Shown here: piece by piece, positions 55,318 to 64,000 of the stretch | How the letters are laid out: every line of letters begins with the position of its first letter | Position numbering within the stretch: the stretch's first letter is position 1 | Assembly (NCBI GenBank): GCA_021324915.1 | Contig: JAJPIC010000008.1 | Coordinates: forward strand, 1 to 64,000 | Direction of reading: 5' to 3' | Length of the DNA stretch: 64,000 nucleotides | Source: Beijerinckiaceae bacterium | Lineage (GTDB): Bacteria; Pseudomonadota; Alphaproteobacteria; Rhizobiales; Beijerinckiaceae | Made by a program: the position numbers and the translations under genes | Notes under the pieces: generated by a model | Told to the model about the DNA's origin: nothing | The model's database searches: none | Seen by the model: the letters and a program-made list of their open reading frames with translations, nothing else

Positions 55318-56010
55318 ATGCCTTATCTTCTGGCTGGCCTCCTGATCTTTTGGCTCCTGCTCTATGGGCTGAGAGCCTTTTCGCGTGCCAATCCCGCGCA
55401 GCTCGCGCGCGCCTTGCGTGCGAGCGGGGGAGGGCTGACGCTTATCCTTGCTCTCGTTCTGCTGGTGCGCGGCCGGATCGACGTCGCGATCGTGTTGGGA
55501 GCCGTGGGGTCTTGGCTCTTTGCGAGGAAGCCGATTTTTCGGCGCGCCGCCATTTCGCGGATGCGCTCGGCGATGATCGAGATGGAAGTCGATTCCGCCT
55601 CAGGGCTTATCCGCGGCGTGATCCTCGCCGGCCCCGACGAAGGCAAGCCCCTCGATCGGATGACTTGGCCGCAGTGCGAGGCTCTCTATCGGCTTTGCTT
55701 TCGCGACGATCCGGACGGCGCCCGGCTTTTAGAGACGTATTTCGACCGCCGATTTTCCGGATGGCGTGCGGCAGGTGACGGCGGGTACGACGCGTGGGGC
55801 CATGGCGCGCAGGCTGCGGCGCGCTCTGGCGTGATGTCCGAGGATGAGGCTTATGAGGTCCTGGGCCTTCACAAAGGGGCTTCGCGCGACGATGTCGTTC
55901 GCTCGCACCGTTCGCTGATGAAGAAGCTCCACCCCGATCGCGGAGGGTCTACCGATCTTGCTGCTCGGGTGAACGAAGCCAAGGACGTTCTGATGCGCCG
56001 ACACCACTGA
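55318..56010 (+). CDS. Membrane J-domain protein (DnaJ/TIM14-like)
   Basis: The protein has 230 residues. N-terminal membrane segments (LLAGLLIFWLLLYGL, LTLILALVLLVRG) are followed by a linker and a C-terminal J domain at about 173-230 with YEVLGLHKGASRDDVVRSHR and the HPD tripeptide (KKLHPDRGG). It would bring DnaK to a membrane site. It is in the same direction as DUF1489 with a 23-bp gap, a pairing seen in this order. Confidence 0.9.
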   Translation: MPYLLAGLLIFWLLLYGLRAFSRANPAQLARALRASGGGLTLILALVLLVRGRIDVAIVLGAVGSWLFARKPIFRRAAISRMRSAMIEMEVDSASGLIRGVILAGPDEGKPLDRMTWPQCEALYRLCFRDDPDGARLLETYFDRRFSGWRAAGDGGYDAWGHGAQAAARSGVMSEDEAYEVLGLHKGASRDDVVRSHRSLMKKLHPDRGGSTDLAARVNEAKDVLMRRHH

Positions 56011-56064
56011 CTCCACGCACGCAGTGATCTCAATTCTCGATTGGACGATTGTCCCGCGAATTAT

Positions 56065-57687
56065 TTAATTTTTAGTCGCGAAACACGCAAAGCCTGATTT
56101 CCTCAGGCTGCGGCAAGCCGTTTCCGCATCATCCGCGTCGAGGCCGGCGAAGCGCGCGCGATAGAGAGTCTCGTCGCCTTTCTGCACTTTTTCCGTGAAG
56201 GCTTGCGCATCATCGAGCACGCCAAGCTTGCGCGCTTTGGCGCGCTCGAGGAGTGCGGCTGCCTTGGCCGCATCATCTGTTGCACCGATCTGAATCATCC
56301 AGCCGACAGGATGCGGCGGATCGGCGAGTTTGGCGTCTTGCGTATAGGTCTGCGAAGACGCTTGCAGAGAGGTTTTCGCCTCCTGCGAACTCTTGGCAGC
56401 CGGCTCCGCCGTCGCGGTTTGCGCCGGCTCTGTTTTCGCCGGCTCCGGCTTTGCAAGTTTCGGATCGCCGCCTTTTCCGGCAGGTCCCGTCACCCAACGC
56501 AGCGGGGAGGGAGTCGTCGTCGAGGGCGTCGTCACCGATGCCGTTGTCGCCGAAGCGCTTGCCCGCTCGGTCGAGCCGTCATAGGCGACACGCCTTACCT
56601 CCGCCGCTCCGGCCTGGTTTATGTCGAGCGAAAGGGGCGCGCCGGAAACGAAGGCGGGGCGAGGCCGAGGCATTGGGGCGAGCGAGCCGATGGGCGAGGG
56701 ATCCGCCGCTGCAATGGGAACCGGCTTTGCGATCGCGCGCGACAGGTCGTGGCGCATCTCGGCTGCCACTTCGGCGATCATTGGCGCGGTGCGCTGGGTG
56801 GAGGCGAGGCCGATCTCGTTTTCGATGAGGCCTGCCATGATCCTGTCGCGGCTTGCAGCGGTTGCCCCGCCGATCACCGCGGCGACGATATAATGGCCGT
56901 TGCGCTTCACCGATGTCAGAAGATTGAAGCCGGATTCGCGCGTATATCCGGTCTTGATCCCATCCATCCCGGCAATGCGGCCGAGGAGGTGGTTGTGATT
57001 GCGATTGGGTATGCCGTTATAGGTGAAGACCTCGGTCGAGAAATAATGATAATAGCGCGGGAAGCGTTCCTGGATGGCGCGGCCCAGAAGGGCGAGATCG
57101 GCGGCCGTGGTGATCTGCCTGTCGTCGGGCAGACCAGAGGCGTTCACGTAGCGGGTCCGCGTCATGCCGAGCGCATGTGCCTCGCGCGTCATCATCGCGG
57201 CGAAATTCTCCTCATCCCCGCCGATCGCTTCGGCAATCGCGACCGCGATATCGTTCGCGGATAATGTCACCACCGCCTTGATCGCGTTATCGACGCTGAT
57301 CGTGGCGCCGGGATGCAGACCGAGCTTGGTGGGCGCCTGCGCGGCGGCGTGTCGGGAGATCGGAATGCGCGAGTCGAGCCGCAGCCGGCCTTTCTCCAAC
57401 TGCTCGAAAAGCAGGTAGAGCGTCATGACCTTGGTGATCGAGGCCGGATGGCGCAGGTCGTTCTCGTTGCGAGCGTAAAGCACTCGCCCGGAATTGCCGT
57501 CGACCACGATCGCGGCAATGTTCGATTCCTGTTGAGGCTCGGCCCGGAAATGATGCCGATGGAATGCCCAAGCATAATGGCGGTGGCGGTGGTGGGCCTG
57601 CGCGGGGGTAACGAGGCAAGGCGGGAGCGACAGCAGCACGCTCAAAGATACGAGCAGGGAACGCCTCCCTACGCGACGCTTGTACAT
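56065..57687 (-). CDS. D-alanyl-D-alanine carboxypeptidase with a C-terminal SPOR domain
   Basis: The protein has 540 residues from ATG 57687; ATG 57705 is also possible. Signal peptide (SLLVSLSVLLSLPPCLV, near AQA), His-rich start (HHRHRHYAW). The serine-peptidase motifs are ASITKVM (SxxK, near 87), SAND (SxN) and KTGYT. The middle (about 335-430) is Ala/Pro/Thr-rich and unstructured. A SPOR module (VGWMIQIGATDDAAKAAALL) at the C-terminus binds denuded septal glycan. It trims peptidoglycan stem peptides at division sites. Confidence 0.93.
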   Translation of the reverse strand: MYKRRVGRRSLLVSLSVLLSLPPCLVTPAQAHHRHRHYAWAFHRHHFRAEPQQESNIAAIVVDGNSGRVLYARNENDLRHPASITKVMTLYLLFEQLEKGRLRLDSRIPISRHAAAQAPTKLGLHPGATISVDNAIKAVVTLSANDIAVAIAEAIGGDEENFAAMMTREAHALGMTRTRYVNASGLPDDRQITTAADLALLGRAIQERFPRYYHYFSTEVFTYNGIPNRNHNHLLGRIAGMDGIKTGYTRESGFNLLTSVKRNGHYIVAAVIGGATAASRDRIMAGLIENEIGLASTQRTAPMIAEVAAEMRHDLSRAIAKPVPIAAADPSPIGSLAPMPRPRPAFVSGAPLSLDINQAGAAEVRRVAYDGSTERASASATTASVTTPSTTTPSPLRWVTGPAGKGGDPKLAKPEPAKTEPAQTATAEPAAKSSQEAKTSLQASSQTYTQDAKLADPPHPVGWMIQIGATDDAAKAAALLERAKARKLGVLDDAQAFTEKVQKGDETLYRARFAGLDADDAETACRSLRKSGFACFATKN

Positions 57688-57948
57688 AACCCTCTCGGCC
57701 CCCATTCCACCTGATCGCTTTTTCAGGGCCGCCGCGTTCGCGGCTGGCTTGCGGAAAAAGCCTGTTTCGTCATCGTGTTAGGAGCGAAGGCGGCCGAATT
57801 GGGGCGTCCGCCGCGCTCAGGCCCCGCGCTGCAATCCGGTTGCGCAGACATGCAAGCGGCCCGGCGCTCGACGCTAAGGCGTGCCGGTTACCCGCTCGTT
57901 AACGAGGTGAGAAGAAGGCGCTATAAGAGTGCCAGGATGAGACTTATG

Positions 57949-57989
57949 TTGCGACGCAAAAATTCCTTGACGATCTTTGTGCGACGCAC
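57949..57989. promoter_or_regulatory. Pair of TGC-GAC-GCA inverted repeats, likely PhaR operator
   Basis: TTGCGACGCAA (57949-57959) and GTGCGACGCAC (57979-57989) share a 9-bp core in inverted symmetry, with centres 30 bp apart, about three helical turns. The second lies in the spacer of the phasin promoter. PhaR repressors bind TGC-N3-GCA-type sites in alphaproteobacteria. Confidence 0.55.
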
Positions 57990-57995
57990 TATATC
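57967..57995 (+). promoter_or_regulatory. Sigma-70-type promoter of the phasin gene
   Basis: TTGACG (57967-57972), 17-bp spacer, TATATC (57990-57995); the start codon lies 69 bp downstream, after AAGGAG. Confidence 0.7.
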
Positions 57996-58063
57996 GCAAC
58001 CGTGGGTCTGAGGTCTGCATGCGCGCAGCCTCAGTGGCTGACCAAGCCCCAAGGAGTAGACTG

Positions 58064-58411
58064 ATGACTGCAAACTTCGATGAATTTCAGAAATTCGGGA
58101 AGGAACAACTCGAGGCTGCGAGTTCTGTTGCCGCCTCGCTTGCTAAGGGATTCCAGACGATCGCCGCCGAGACGACCGATTATTCGAAGAAGTCGATCGA
58201 GAGCAATTCCGCTTATTTGGAGAAGCTGCTCGGCGCCAAGTCGCTCGACAACGCCATCCAGATTCAATCCGAATATGCCAAGTCCGCCTATGAAGGCTTC
58301 GTAGCTCAGGCGACCAAGCTTGGCGAGCTTTATACAAATCTTGCGAAGGAAGCTTTCAAGCCCGTCGAAACGGCTTTCGCAAAGGTTCAGGCTGCCGCCA
58401 GCCCAAAGTAA
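58064..58411 (+). CDS. Phasin family protein
   Basis: The protein has 115 residues from ATG 58064 with AAGGAG upstream. It is almost entirely helical with heptad-like repeats ([67 protein letters not shown]), the phasin_2 pattern. Phasins coat polyhydroxyalkanoate granules. No pha synthesis genes are near, but the promoter carries PhaR-like sites. Confidence 0.92.
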   Translation: MTANFDEFQKFGKEQLEAASSVAASLAKGFQTIAAETTDYSKKSIESNSAYLEKLLGAKSLDNAIQIQSEYAKSAYEGFVAQATKLGELYTNLAKEAFKPVETAFAKVQAAASPK

Positions 58412-58483
58412 CCTTGCCGCCGGCCCCGCAAGCTCAGCAGGCACGGCGGCGTTCGACACGAACCCCCTGAAGCCCCCAGGGCA

Positions 58484-58516
58484 AAGGCTCGACAATGGTC
58501 GGGCCTTTTTGTTTTG
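58484..58516 (+). terminator. Rho-independent terminator of the phasin gene
   Basis: AAGGCTCGAC/GTCGGGCCTT 10-bp stem with one wobble (58484-58493, 58498-58507), then TTTTTGTTTT. Confidence 0.85.
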
Positions 58517-58778
58517 GAGCTCATCATGCGGCGCGCAGCCCCGCTGCCCGGCATGCCGCAACGGCTAGCCAATGGCATCAAAGCGTCAAACAATTTGTTG
58601 AACTCATTAAGCCGCGGGTGGAATGAATCCCGCTAGTCTCTATCTTGAGGGGGCGTGCGATGAAATCGGTAGTCGAGGCGGGCGAACCGGAGTTATGATT
58701 TCCGGGTTGTCGAAGCGCCGAGAGCCGGCCGAGGCTTCAGACAGGGAGAGGCTTCGATCAGGAGAATGGAGACCAGGA

Positions 58779-59123
58779 ATGCCGTTACGGGCGGCCAGGG
58801 ACCAGCAAAGGGGCGGTGACCCCCCGGGTACCGGTACGGCGGTCATCACGCGGCCGAAGACGCAGACGCGGCGGCCGAACATGTATCGTGTCCTGCTTCT
58901 CAACGACGATTACACGCCAATGGAATTCGTCGTGACCGTATTGCGCAAGTATTTCAACAAAGGACCGGAAGAGGCGACGCGAATCATGCTTCACGTCCAT
59001 CAGCATGGCGTCGGCGAATGCGGAATCTTCACCTATGAAGTTGCCGAGACGAAAGTCACCCAAGTGATGGACTATGCCAGGAAGCATCAGCATCCGCTGC
59101 AATGCATCATGGAAAAGAAATGA
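58779..59123 (+). CDS. clpS: ATP-dependent Clp protease adaptor ClpS
   Basis: The protein has 114 residues from ATG 58779, which has GGAG at good spacing; earlier in-frame ATGs at 58623 and 58695 add a non-conserved leader. The core reads [38 protein letters not shown] and [16 protein letters not shown]: the N-degron pocket of ClpS is intact. It passes N-end-rule substrates to ClpA, whose gene follows at 9 bp. Confidence 0.95.
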   Translation: MPLRAARDQQRGGDPPGTGTAVITRPKTQTRRPNMYRVLLLNDDYTPMEFVVTVLRKYFNKGPEEATRIMLHVHQHGVGECGIFTYEVAETKVTQVMDYARKHQHPLQCIMEKK

Positions 59124-59132
59124 GAGACCGCC

Positions 59133-61640
59133 ATGCCGTCCTTCTCCCGTAACCTCGAACAGACGCTTCACCGGGCTCTCGCCGTCGCCAACGAGCGCCA
59201 TCACGAATATGCGACGCTCGAGCATCTTCTGCTCAGTCTTACCGAGGACGCAGATTCGGCCGCGGTCTTGCGGGCTTGTGCGGTCGATCTCGAGGTTCTG
59301 CGCAAGAATCTGCGTGATTACATCGACCAGGAACTCGACAATCTCGTCACCGACGGACGCGAAGATGCAAAGCCGACGGCGGGCTTCCAGCGCGTGATCC
59401 AGCGCGCCGTGATCCACGTCCAGTCGTCCGGCCGCGAGGAAGTCACCGGCGCCAACGTGCTCGTTGCGATCTTCGCCGAGCGCGAGAGCCACGCCGCCTA
59501 TTTCCTGCAAGAGCAGGACATGACCCGCTACGATGCCGTCAATTATATCAGCCACGGTATCGCCAAGCGGCCCGGACTTTCGGATACGTCGAAGACGCCG
59601 CGCGGCGTCGAGGACGACGAGGCACGCGAAGCAAAGGAAAAGGACGGCGATTCCAAGAAGAAAGAAGGCGCCCTCGAAGCCTATTGCGTCAATCTCAACC
59701 GCAAAGCGCGCGAAGGGCGGATCGATCCGCTGATCGGCCGTGAGGCCGAGGTTCTGCGCACAATCCAGGTGCTCTGCCGCCGGCACAAGAACAATCCGCT
59801 GATGGTCGGCGATCCGGGGGTCGGCAAGACCGCGATCGCCGAAGGCCTGGCGCGCAAGATCGTCCGCGGCGAAGTGCCGGAAGTGCTCGCCGACGCGACG
59901 GTGTTTGCCCTCGATATGGGCACTTTGCTCGCCGGCACGCGCTATCGCGGCGATTTCGAAGAGCGCCTGAAACAGGTGATGAAGGAGATCGAGAACCACA
60001 AGAAGGCGATCCTCTTCATCGACGAGATCCACACCGTGATCGGTGCGGGCGCGACCTCGGGCGGCGCGATGGATGCCTCCAATCTGCTCAAGCCCGCTTT
60101 GGCCCAGGGAACGCTGCGCTGCATCGGCTCGACCACCTACAAGGAATACAGGCAATATTTCGAGAAGGACCGGGCGCTCGTCCGCCGCTTCCAGAAGATC
60201 GACGTCAATGAACCGACGGTCGAGGATGCGGTCGAGATCATGAAGGGCCTGAAGCCCTATTTCGAAGACTTCCACAAGGTGCGCTACACCAATGAGGCGG
60301 TCAAAGCGGCGGTCGAACTCTCGGCGCGCTACATTCACGACCGGAAGCTGCCGGACAAGGCGATTGACGTGATCGATGAGACTGGCGCGAGCCAGATGCT
60401 GGTGCCCGAGAACAAGCGCAAGAAGACGATCGGCATCAAGGAGATCGAGGCGACGATCGCGACTATGGCGCGAATCCCGCCGAAGACCGTGTCGAAGGAC
60501 GATGCCGAAGTGCTCGAACATCTGAGCGAGACGCTCGAGCGCGTCGTCTATGGCCAGAACAGCGCGCTACATGCGCTGACCTCGGCCATCAAGCTCGCGC
60601 GCGCCGGCCTGCGCGATCACGAGAAGCCGATCGGCTGCTATCTCTTCTCCGGCCCGACGGGCGTCGGCAAGACGGAAGTGGCGCGCCAGCTCGCGACCGC
60701 GCTCGGGGTGGAGCTCACCCGTTTCGACATGTCGGAATATATGGAGCGCCATACCGTGTCGCGCCTCATCGGCGCGCCGCCCGGCTACGTCGGCTTCGAC
60801 CAAGGCGGATTGCTGACCGATGCAATCGATCAGCATCCCCATTGCGTCCTGCTGCTCGACGAGATCGAGAAAGCCCATCCCGATCTCTACAATATCCTGC
60901 TACAGGTGATGGACCACGGCAAGCTCACCGATCACAACGGCAAGCAGATCGATTTCCGCAATGTGATCCTGATCATGACGACCAATGCCGGAGCTTCCGA
61001 CATGGCGCGGGCCGCCTATGGATTCACCCGTTCGCGGCGGGAGGGCGAAGACATCGAGGCGATCAATCGCATGTTCGCTCCCGAGTTCCGCAACAGGCTC
61101 GACGCCATCGTCGCTTTCGGCCATCTGTCGTCGGAAGTGATCGCCAAGGTCGTCGACAAGTTCATCATGCAGCTCGACGCCCAGCTTGCCGAGCGCAATG
61201 TTACGATCGAGCTCACGGACGAGGCGCGCAATTGGCTCGTCGAGCATGGCTATGACGAGCATATGGGCGCAAGACCCATGGCGCGCGTCATTCAGCAGAC
61301 GATCAAGACGCCGCTCGCCGACGAGGTTCTGTTCGGCCGGCTCAAGAATGGCGGAACGGTGCGCGTTGTCGTCACGGCGGAAGAAGACGGGAGCAAGAAG
61401 CTCGGCTTCGTGTTCCCCGAAGGTCCGGTTCTGCCGCGCCTGGAGCGCGACATTGTGGAAGCCGGCAAGAAGCGGGTCCGTCCGGAGCCGGAAGTGCGCC
61501 GGGCGCGGGCTCGCCGCTTGCAGGGCGATGAAGGCAGCGACGAGGGCGACGACGAGCCGGAGTATGATCCGGATCTGCCCGAAGGTGATGCCGAGGCCGA
61601 GGAGGACGGCGCAACGACCGACGAAGCCAAACCACGGTAA
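59133..61640 (+). CDS. clpA: ATP-dependent Clp protease ATP-binding subunit ClpA
   Basis: The protein has 835 residues. The N domain is at 1-150, the first AAA+ module has GDPGVGKTA near 230 and Walker B FIDEIHTVIGAG, and the second has SGPTGVGKTE near 507 and LLLDEIEKAHPD. A charged insert KEKDGDSKKKEG lies after the N domain near 165-180. After the D2 module the C-terminus is extended by about 80 residues and is strongly acidic (GDEGSDEGDDEPEYD...). It unfolds substrates for ClpP. Confidence 0.97.
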   Translation: MPSFSRNLEQTLHRALAVANERHHEYATLEHLLLSLTEDADSAAVLRACAVDLEVLRKNLRDYIDQELDNLVTDGREDAKPTAGFQRVIQRAVIHVQSSGREEVTGANVLVAIFAERESHAAYFLQEQDMTRYDAVNYISHGIAKRPGLSDTSKTPRGVEDDEAREAKEKDGDSKKKEGALEAYCVNLNRKAREGRIDPLIGREAEVLRTIQVLCRRHKNNPLMVGDPGVGKTAIAEGLARKIVRGEVPEVLADATVFALDMGTLLAGTRYRGDFEERLKQVMKEIENHKKAILFIDEIHTVIGAGATSGGAMDASNLLKPALAQGTLRCIGSTTYKEYRQYFEKDRALVRRFQKIDVNEPTVEDAVEIMKGLKPYFEDFHKVRYTNEAVKAAVELSARYIHDRKLPDKAIDVIDETGASQMLVPENKRKKTIGIKEIEATIATMARIPPKTVSKDDAEVLEHLSETLERVVYGQNSALHALTSAIKLARAGLRDHEKPIGCYLFSGPTGVGKTEVARQLATALGVELTRFDMSEYMERHTVSRLIGAPPGYVGFDQGGLLTDAIDQHPHCVLLLDEIEKAHPDLYNILLQVMDHGKLTDHNGKQIDFRNVILIMTTNAGASDMARAAYGFTRSRREGEDIEAINRMFAPEFRNRLDAIVAFGHLSSEVIAKVVDKFIMQLDAQLAERNVTIELTDEARNWLVEHGYDEHMGARPMARVIQQTIKTPLADEVLFGRLKNGGTVRVVVTAEEDGSKKLGFVFPEGPVLPRLERDIVEAGKKRVRPEPEVRRARARRLQGDEGSDEGDDEPEYDPDLPEGDAEAEEDGATTDEAKPR

Positions 61641-61679
61641 TCGCGCTCGCAGCTGGGGCAACACTGGCCAAAGAATTCG

Positions 61680-61712
61680 GGCTCCGTCCCTCCGGGGACG
61701 GAGCCTTTTTTT
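61680..61712 (+). terminator. Rho-independent terminator after clpA
   Basis: Perfect 11-bp stem GGCTCCGTCCC/GGGACGGAGCC (61680-61690, 61695-61705) with TCCG loop, followed by TTTTTTT. Confidence 0.92.
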
Positions 61713-61732
61713 GTTTCCCGTGAACGGGAAGA

Positions 61733-62161
61733 TTAATCGCGCAGCCGCGCGGCGATCTTGGCGCGATTGGCTTCGAGAACCTCCGGCTCTTCCATGCGGC
61801 TCGCGGGGGGACGCAGCTCGATGCCTTCCCAGCGCGGCAGGATGTGGAAATGGAGGTGGAAGATGACTTGTCCGCCAGCCTTTTCGTTGAATTGTTGGAG
61901 CGTGACGCCTTCGGCGCCCAGCGCTTCTTTTGCGGCGCGCGCCACCTTTTGCACCCGCTGAATGAGTTTGCCTAGGCCTTCTGTCTCGGCATCGAGAAGA
62001 TTGCGGGCCGGGAATTTCGGAATGACGAGGACATGGCCGTCGATGCGCGGCATGATGTCCATGAAGGCGAGCGCCACGTCGTCCTCATAGACTTTGTAGC
62101 AGGGGATCTCGCCGCGCAGGATCTTGGCGAAAACGTTCTCGTTGTCATAGGAGGGCGGCAT
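61733..62161 (-). CDS. HIT-family hydrolase
   Basis: The protein has 142 residues. It shows IPCYKVYEDDVALAFMDI, HVLVIPKFPARNLLD and the HIT triad HLHFHILPRW near 105-114. HIT proteins hydrolyse adenosine phosphoramidates or similar. It is downstream of the FemAB-like gene on the same strand with an 88-bp gap. Confidence 0.95.
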   Translation of the reverse strand: MPPSYDNENVFAKILRGEIPCYKVYEDDVALAFMDIMPRIDGHVLVIPKFPARNLLDAETEGLGKLIQRVQKVARAAKEALGAEGVTLQQFNEKAGGQVIFHLHFHILPRWEGIELRPPASRMEEPEVLEANRAKIAARLRD

Positions 62162-62249
62162 TGAAATTCTCTCTGAACGACATCTCGAATTGAATACAGT
62201 CGCAGATCTTGCTCCTTCTAGCGCTTCTCAATTCGATTTGCACGAGAGC

Positions 62250-63434
62250 TCATCCCTTCTTGAATGGCGCGAGCTCGGCATATTCCTCGAGCGCCTCTCC
62301 GACCGCGAGACGCTCGCGCGTCAGAAAATCGTCGATCGCCGAAGCAAAGCGCGGATCGGCGATCTCATGCGCCGAATAGGTCGGCACGGCGACATAGCCG
62401 CGGGCGAGCTTATGTTCGCCTTGCGCACCGGCTTCGACACGCGCCAGCTTGTGCGCGATCGCGTAATCGATCGCCTGATAATAGCAGACCTCGAAATGCA
62501 GAAATGGTTGCTCTTCGACTGCGCCCCAATAGCGACCATAAAGCGCGTCCTTGCCGATGAAGTTCAAAGCGCCGGCGATCATGCGGCCGCGGCGCTTGGC
62601 CATCACGAGCAGAATATGTTCGGCCATGCTCGAGCCGACCTCGGAGAAAAAGGCGCGGGTGAGATAGGGCCGACCCCATTTGCGCGCGCCCGTATCCATA
62701 TAGAAGCCGAAGAACGCGTCCCAGTGTTCTTCGTCGATTGCGGCTCCGGTCAGGAGCTCGATCTCTATTCCGCCAAGGAGCGCGTCCTTGCGTTCGCGCC
62801 TGATCATCTTGCGCTTGCGCGCCGAAAGCTCGGACAAGAAGGCTTCGAAATCCGCATAGCCGGGATTGAGAAAGTGGAACTGCTGGCCGGTGCGCCGAGA
62901 AAATCCGGCGCGATGCAAATCCTCACATTCGTCTTGCGTCGGAAAGGTGACATGGATCGATGAGGCATCGATCTTCTCGCGCAGCGTGCGCAAGCCGGTG
63001 AGCAGCGCTTCGCGCACCGGCGCGCCGGTCCCGCAAGCAAGCAAGAGGCGGCGTCCAGTCACCGGCGTGAAAGGCACGGCCACCTGGATTTTCGGATAAT
63101 AGTCCAGGCCGGCACGGTGGTAGGCATCGGCCCAGCCGTGATCGAAAACATATTCGCCGAGCGAATGGGCCTTGAGATAGGTTGGCGCCGCCGCGACGAG
63201 CCGACCTTTTTGCTCGACGGCGACGTGTGCGGGGGTCCAGCCGGTCTTGCCGGCAACCGAGCGCGAGCGCTCGAGCGCGCTCAAGAACGCATGCGTGATG
63301 AAAGGATTGAATCGTTCCTGGCCTTCGATAGCTGCGGCGCCGTGCTCCGGATTGGCGCAGGCGTCCCAGGCGGCGGCATCGATCTCGCAAATCGCCGGCA
63401 CGATCCGAATCTTCAAGGGGGCGTTCAATGGCAA
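62250..63434 (-). CDS. Peptidoglycan/aminoacyl-transferase-like GNAT protein (DUF482, FemAB-like)
   Basis: The protein has 394 residues; the start is a TTG at 63434 (no ATG is near), so the N-terminus is uncertain. The C-terminal GNAT/FemAB-like half has MIRRERKDALLGGIEIE, FYMDTGARKWGRPYLTRAFF, ILLVMAKRRGRMIAGALNF, LYGRYWGAVEEQPFLHFEVCYYQAIDYAI and ARVEAGAQGEHKLARGY. These are conserved DUF482 blocks. Biochemical function is not known; a role in cell-wall or peptide modification is inferred from fold. Confidence 0.85.
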   Translation of the reverse strand: MPLNAPLKIRIVPAICEIDAAAWDACANPEHGAAAIEGQERFNPFITHAFLSALERSRSVAGKTGWTPAHVAVEQKGRLVAAAPTYLKAHSLGEYVFDHGWADAYHRAGLDYYPKIQVAVPFTPVTGRRLLLACGTGAPVREALLTGLRTLREKIDASSIHVTFPTQDECEDLHRAGFSRRTGQQFHFLNPGYADFEAFLSELSARKRKMIRRERKDALLGGIEIELLTGAAIDEEHWDAFFGFYMDTGARKWGRPYLTRAFFSEVGSSMAEHILLVMAKRRGRMIAGALNFIGKDALYGRYWGAVEEQPFLHFEVCYYQAIDYAIAHKLARVEAGAQGEHKLARGYVAVPTYSAHEIADPRFASAIDDFLTRERLAVGEALEEYAELAPFKKG

Positions 63435-63629
63435 CCCACAGGATGAGGCTGGGAGGATTGCCTAATTCTAGTCCTCTTCGCCTTCGCAGCAATCCCCAAG
63501 CTCGGTCGCAGCCAATGGGCTTCGATGCGCCGCAGCGCGGTCCCAATCTCGTCACCTTTCGCGGCCATGGAACCGGGCCTCTGCCGCTCATGCGAAGATG
63601 CGGCTTCTGTGACTGCGGATTGAGAGACA

Positions 63630-64000
63630 ATGGCGTTTCAGCTCGCATCATCCGCGCGCCGCGTTTTGTCCTTGCTGTTTGGCCTCAGTCTTCTTTCGGG
63701 CTGCGCCACGACGTCGCTCACCGATTTGCCGAGCGGCTTTTTCGGCCAATCGGCCGAAGCTCCGAACCATCTGCTGGCCTTCGTGGTCTCGACGCGCAAG
63801 GATGAACAGGGCCCCGGCGCCAATGAGATGCGCGCCGACGGGGCCGATTATTCGCTGCAGATCCTGAGCGTGCCGCCGCACCACAAGATCGGCCAGATCG
63901 AGCGTCCCATGTGGGGCGCGGCGGATCCGAACCAGCATTTCACGGAAGTCTCGCGGCGCGATCTCGACGAGCAGAGCTTTCGCAACGAGCTCGCAACCAA
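63630..64000 (+). CDS. DUF900-type alpha/beta-hydrolase lipoprotein, N-terminal part (cut by the window edge)
   Basis: The open frame runs from ATG 63630 past base 64000. It starts with a lipoprotein signal (VLSLLFGLSLLSGC, lipobox LSGC), so the first Cys would be lipidated. The following segment reads LLAFVVSTRKD...YSLQILSVPPHHKIGQIERP...FTEVSRRDLDEQSFRNEL, matching the start of DUF900 proteins. The catalytic Ser lies beyond the window. It is divergent from the DUF482 gene, 195 bp away. Confidence 0.85.
   Translation, partial: MAFQLASSARRVLSLLFGLSLLSGCATTSLTDLPSGFFGQSAEAPNHLLAFVVSTRKDEQGPGANEMRADGADYSLQILSVPPHHKIGQIERPMWGAADPNQHFTEVSRRDLDEQSFRNELAT

Larger units (their letters stand above)
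57688..58063. other. Intergenic region with the phasin promoter
   Basis: The left part has no gene. The right part carries a strong promoter and two inverted TGC-N3-GCA sites described separately. Confidence 0.6.

Noticed and set aside
58785-60521. 578-residue open frame antisense to clpS/clpA
   Set aside because: Shadow of the strongly conserved clpA gene.

Overview
The window is GC-rich chromosomal DNA of an alphaproteobacterium, most likely of the order Hyphomicrobiales (Rhizobiales). Support comes from gene content and order: coaD-ppi-ppi-queA-tgt, gyrA-ssb-(uvrA), ubiA/rsmE/gshA, TrmFO in place of TrmA, a citramalate-synthase-type enzyme, Psd plus PssA, a phasin, ClpS-ClpA, an alphaproteobacterial-type LexA box and dispersed short palindromes of the kind common in this order. 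The family cannot be fixed by eye; Beijerinckiaceae/Methylocystaceae-like is a guess. No rRNA and no CRISPR array was seen. There is one tRNA, tRNA-Gln(CUG).

Bases 1-3950 are accessory DNA. They hold the end of a type I restriction specificity gene (hsdS), a DUF3800 gene and a small predicted RNase-like gene, joined by 4-bp start/stop overlaps, then a Tat-signal orphan and a large serine recombinase. The recombinase reading frame ends inside the 3' half of the tRNA-Gln gene, so this looks like the right end of an integrative element whose left end lies outside the window.

Bases 3950-8460 hold small secreted or membrane proteins of unknown role, an SDR dehydrogenase and a CBS-domain protein. 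Bases 8460-29980 are mostly core genes: rnhA, thrB, a DUF502 protein, the queuosine genes queA-tgt, two cyclophilins flanking an orphan Rieske gene (petA), coaD, a LysR regulator, gyrA, ssb, dctA, uvrA, a citramalate synthase gene, a GNAT gene and cysS. Two non-coding stretches here look like small-RNA genes.

Bases 30300-45400 hold a GFA-type protein, ubiA, rsmE, gshA, an orphan Flp pilin, a DUF937 protein, an MCE/Mla lipid-transport operon (MlaE-MlaF-MlaD plus an auxiliary lipoprotein) interrupted by about 1.3 kb with two broken genes, trmFO, a LOG-family protein and a LysM protein. Bases 45500-56010 hold an Atm1-type ABC exporter, psd-pssA for phosphatidylethanolamine synthesis, infA-maf-yacG, a YdcF-like protein, a TPR protein, a GST, PPK2, DUF1489 and a J-domain protein. 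Bases 56060-64000 hold a D,D-carboxypeptidase with a SPOR domain, a phasin with a strong promoter and a likely PhaR operator pair, clpS-clpA, a HIT hydrolase, a FemAB/GNAT-like protein and the start of a DUF900 lipoprotein hydrolase.

Main points for a second look: the hsdS-DUF3800-RNase-like cassette, the recombinase that borrows its C-terminus from the tRNA, a GyrA with Leu at the quinolone-resistance position, a Tgt lacking two zinc-ligand cysteines, the interrupted Mla operon, the split of the ssb/uvrA pair with the LexA box left behind, and two candidate sRNA genes.
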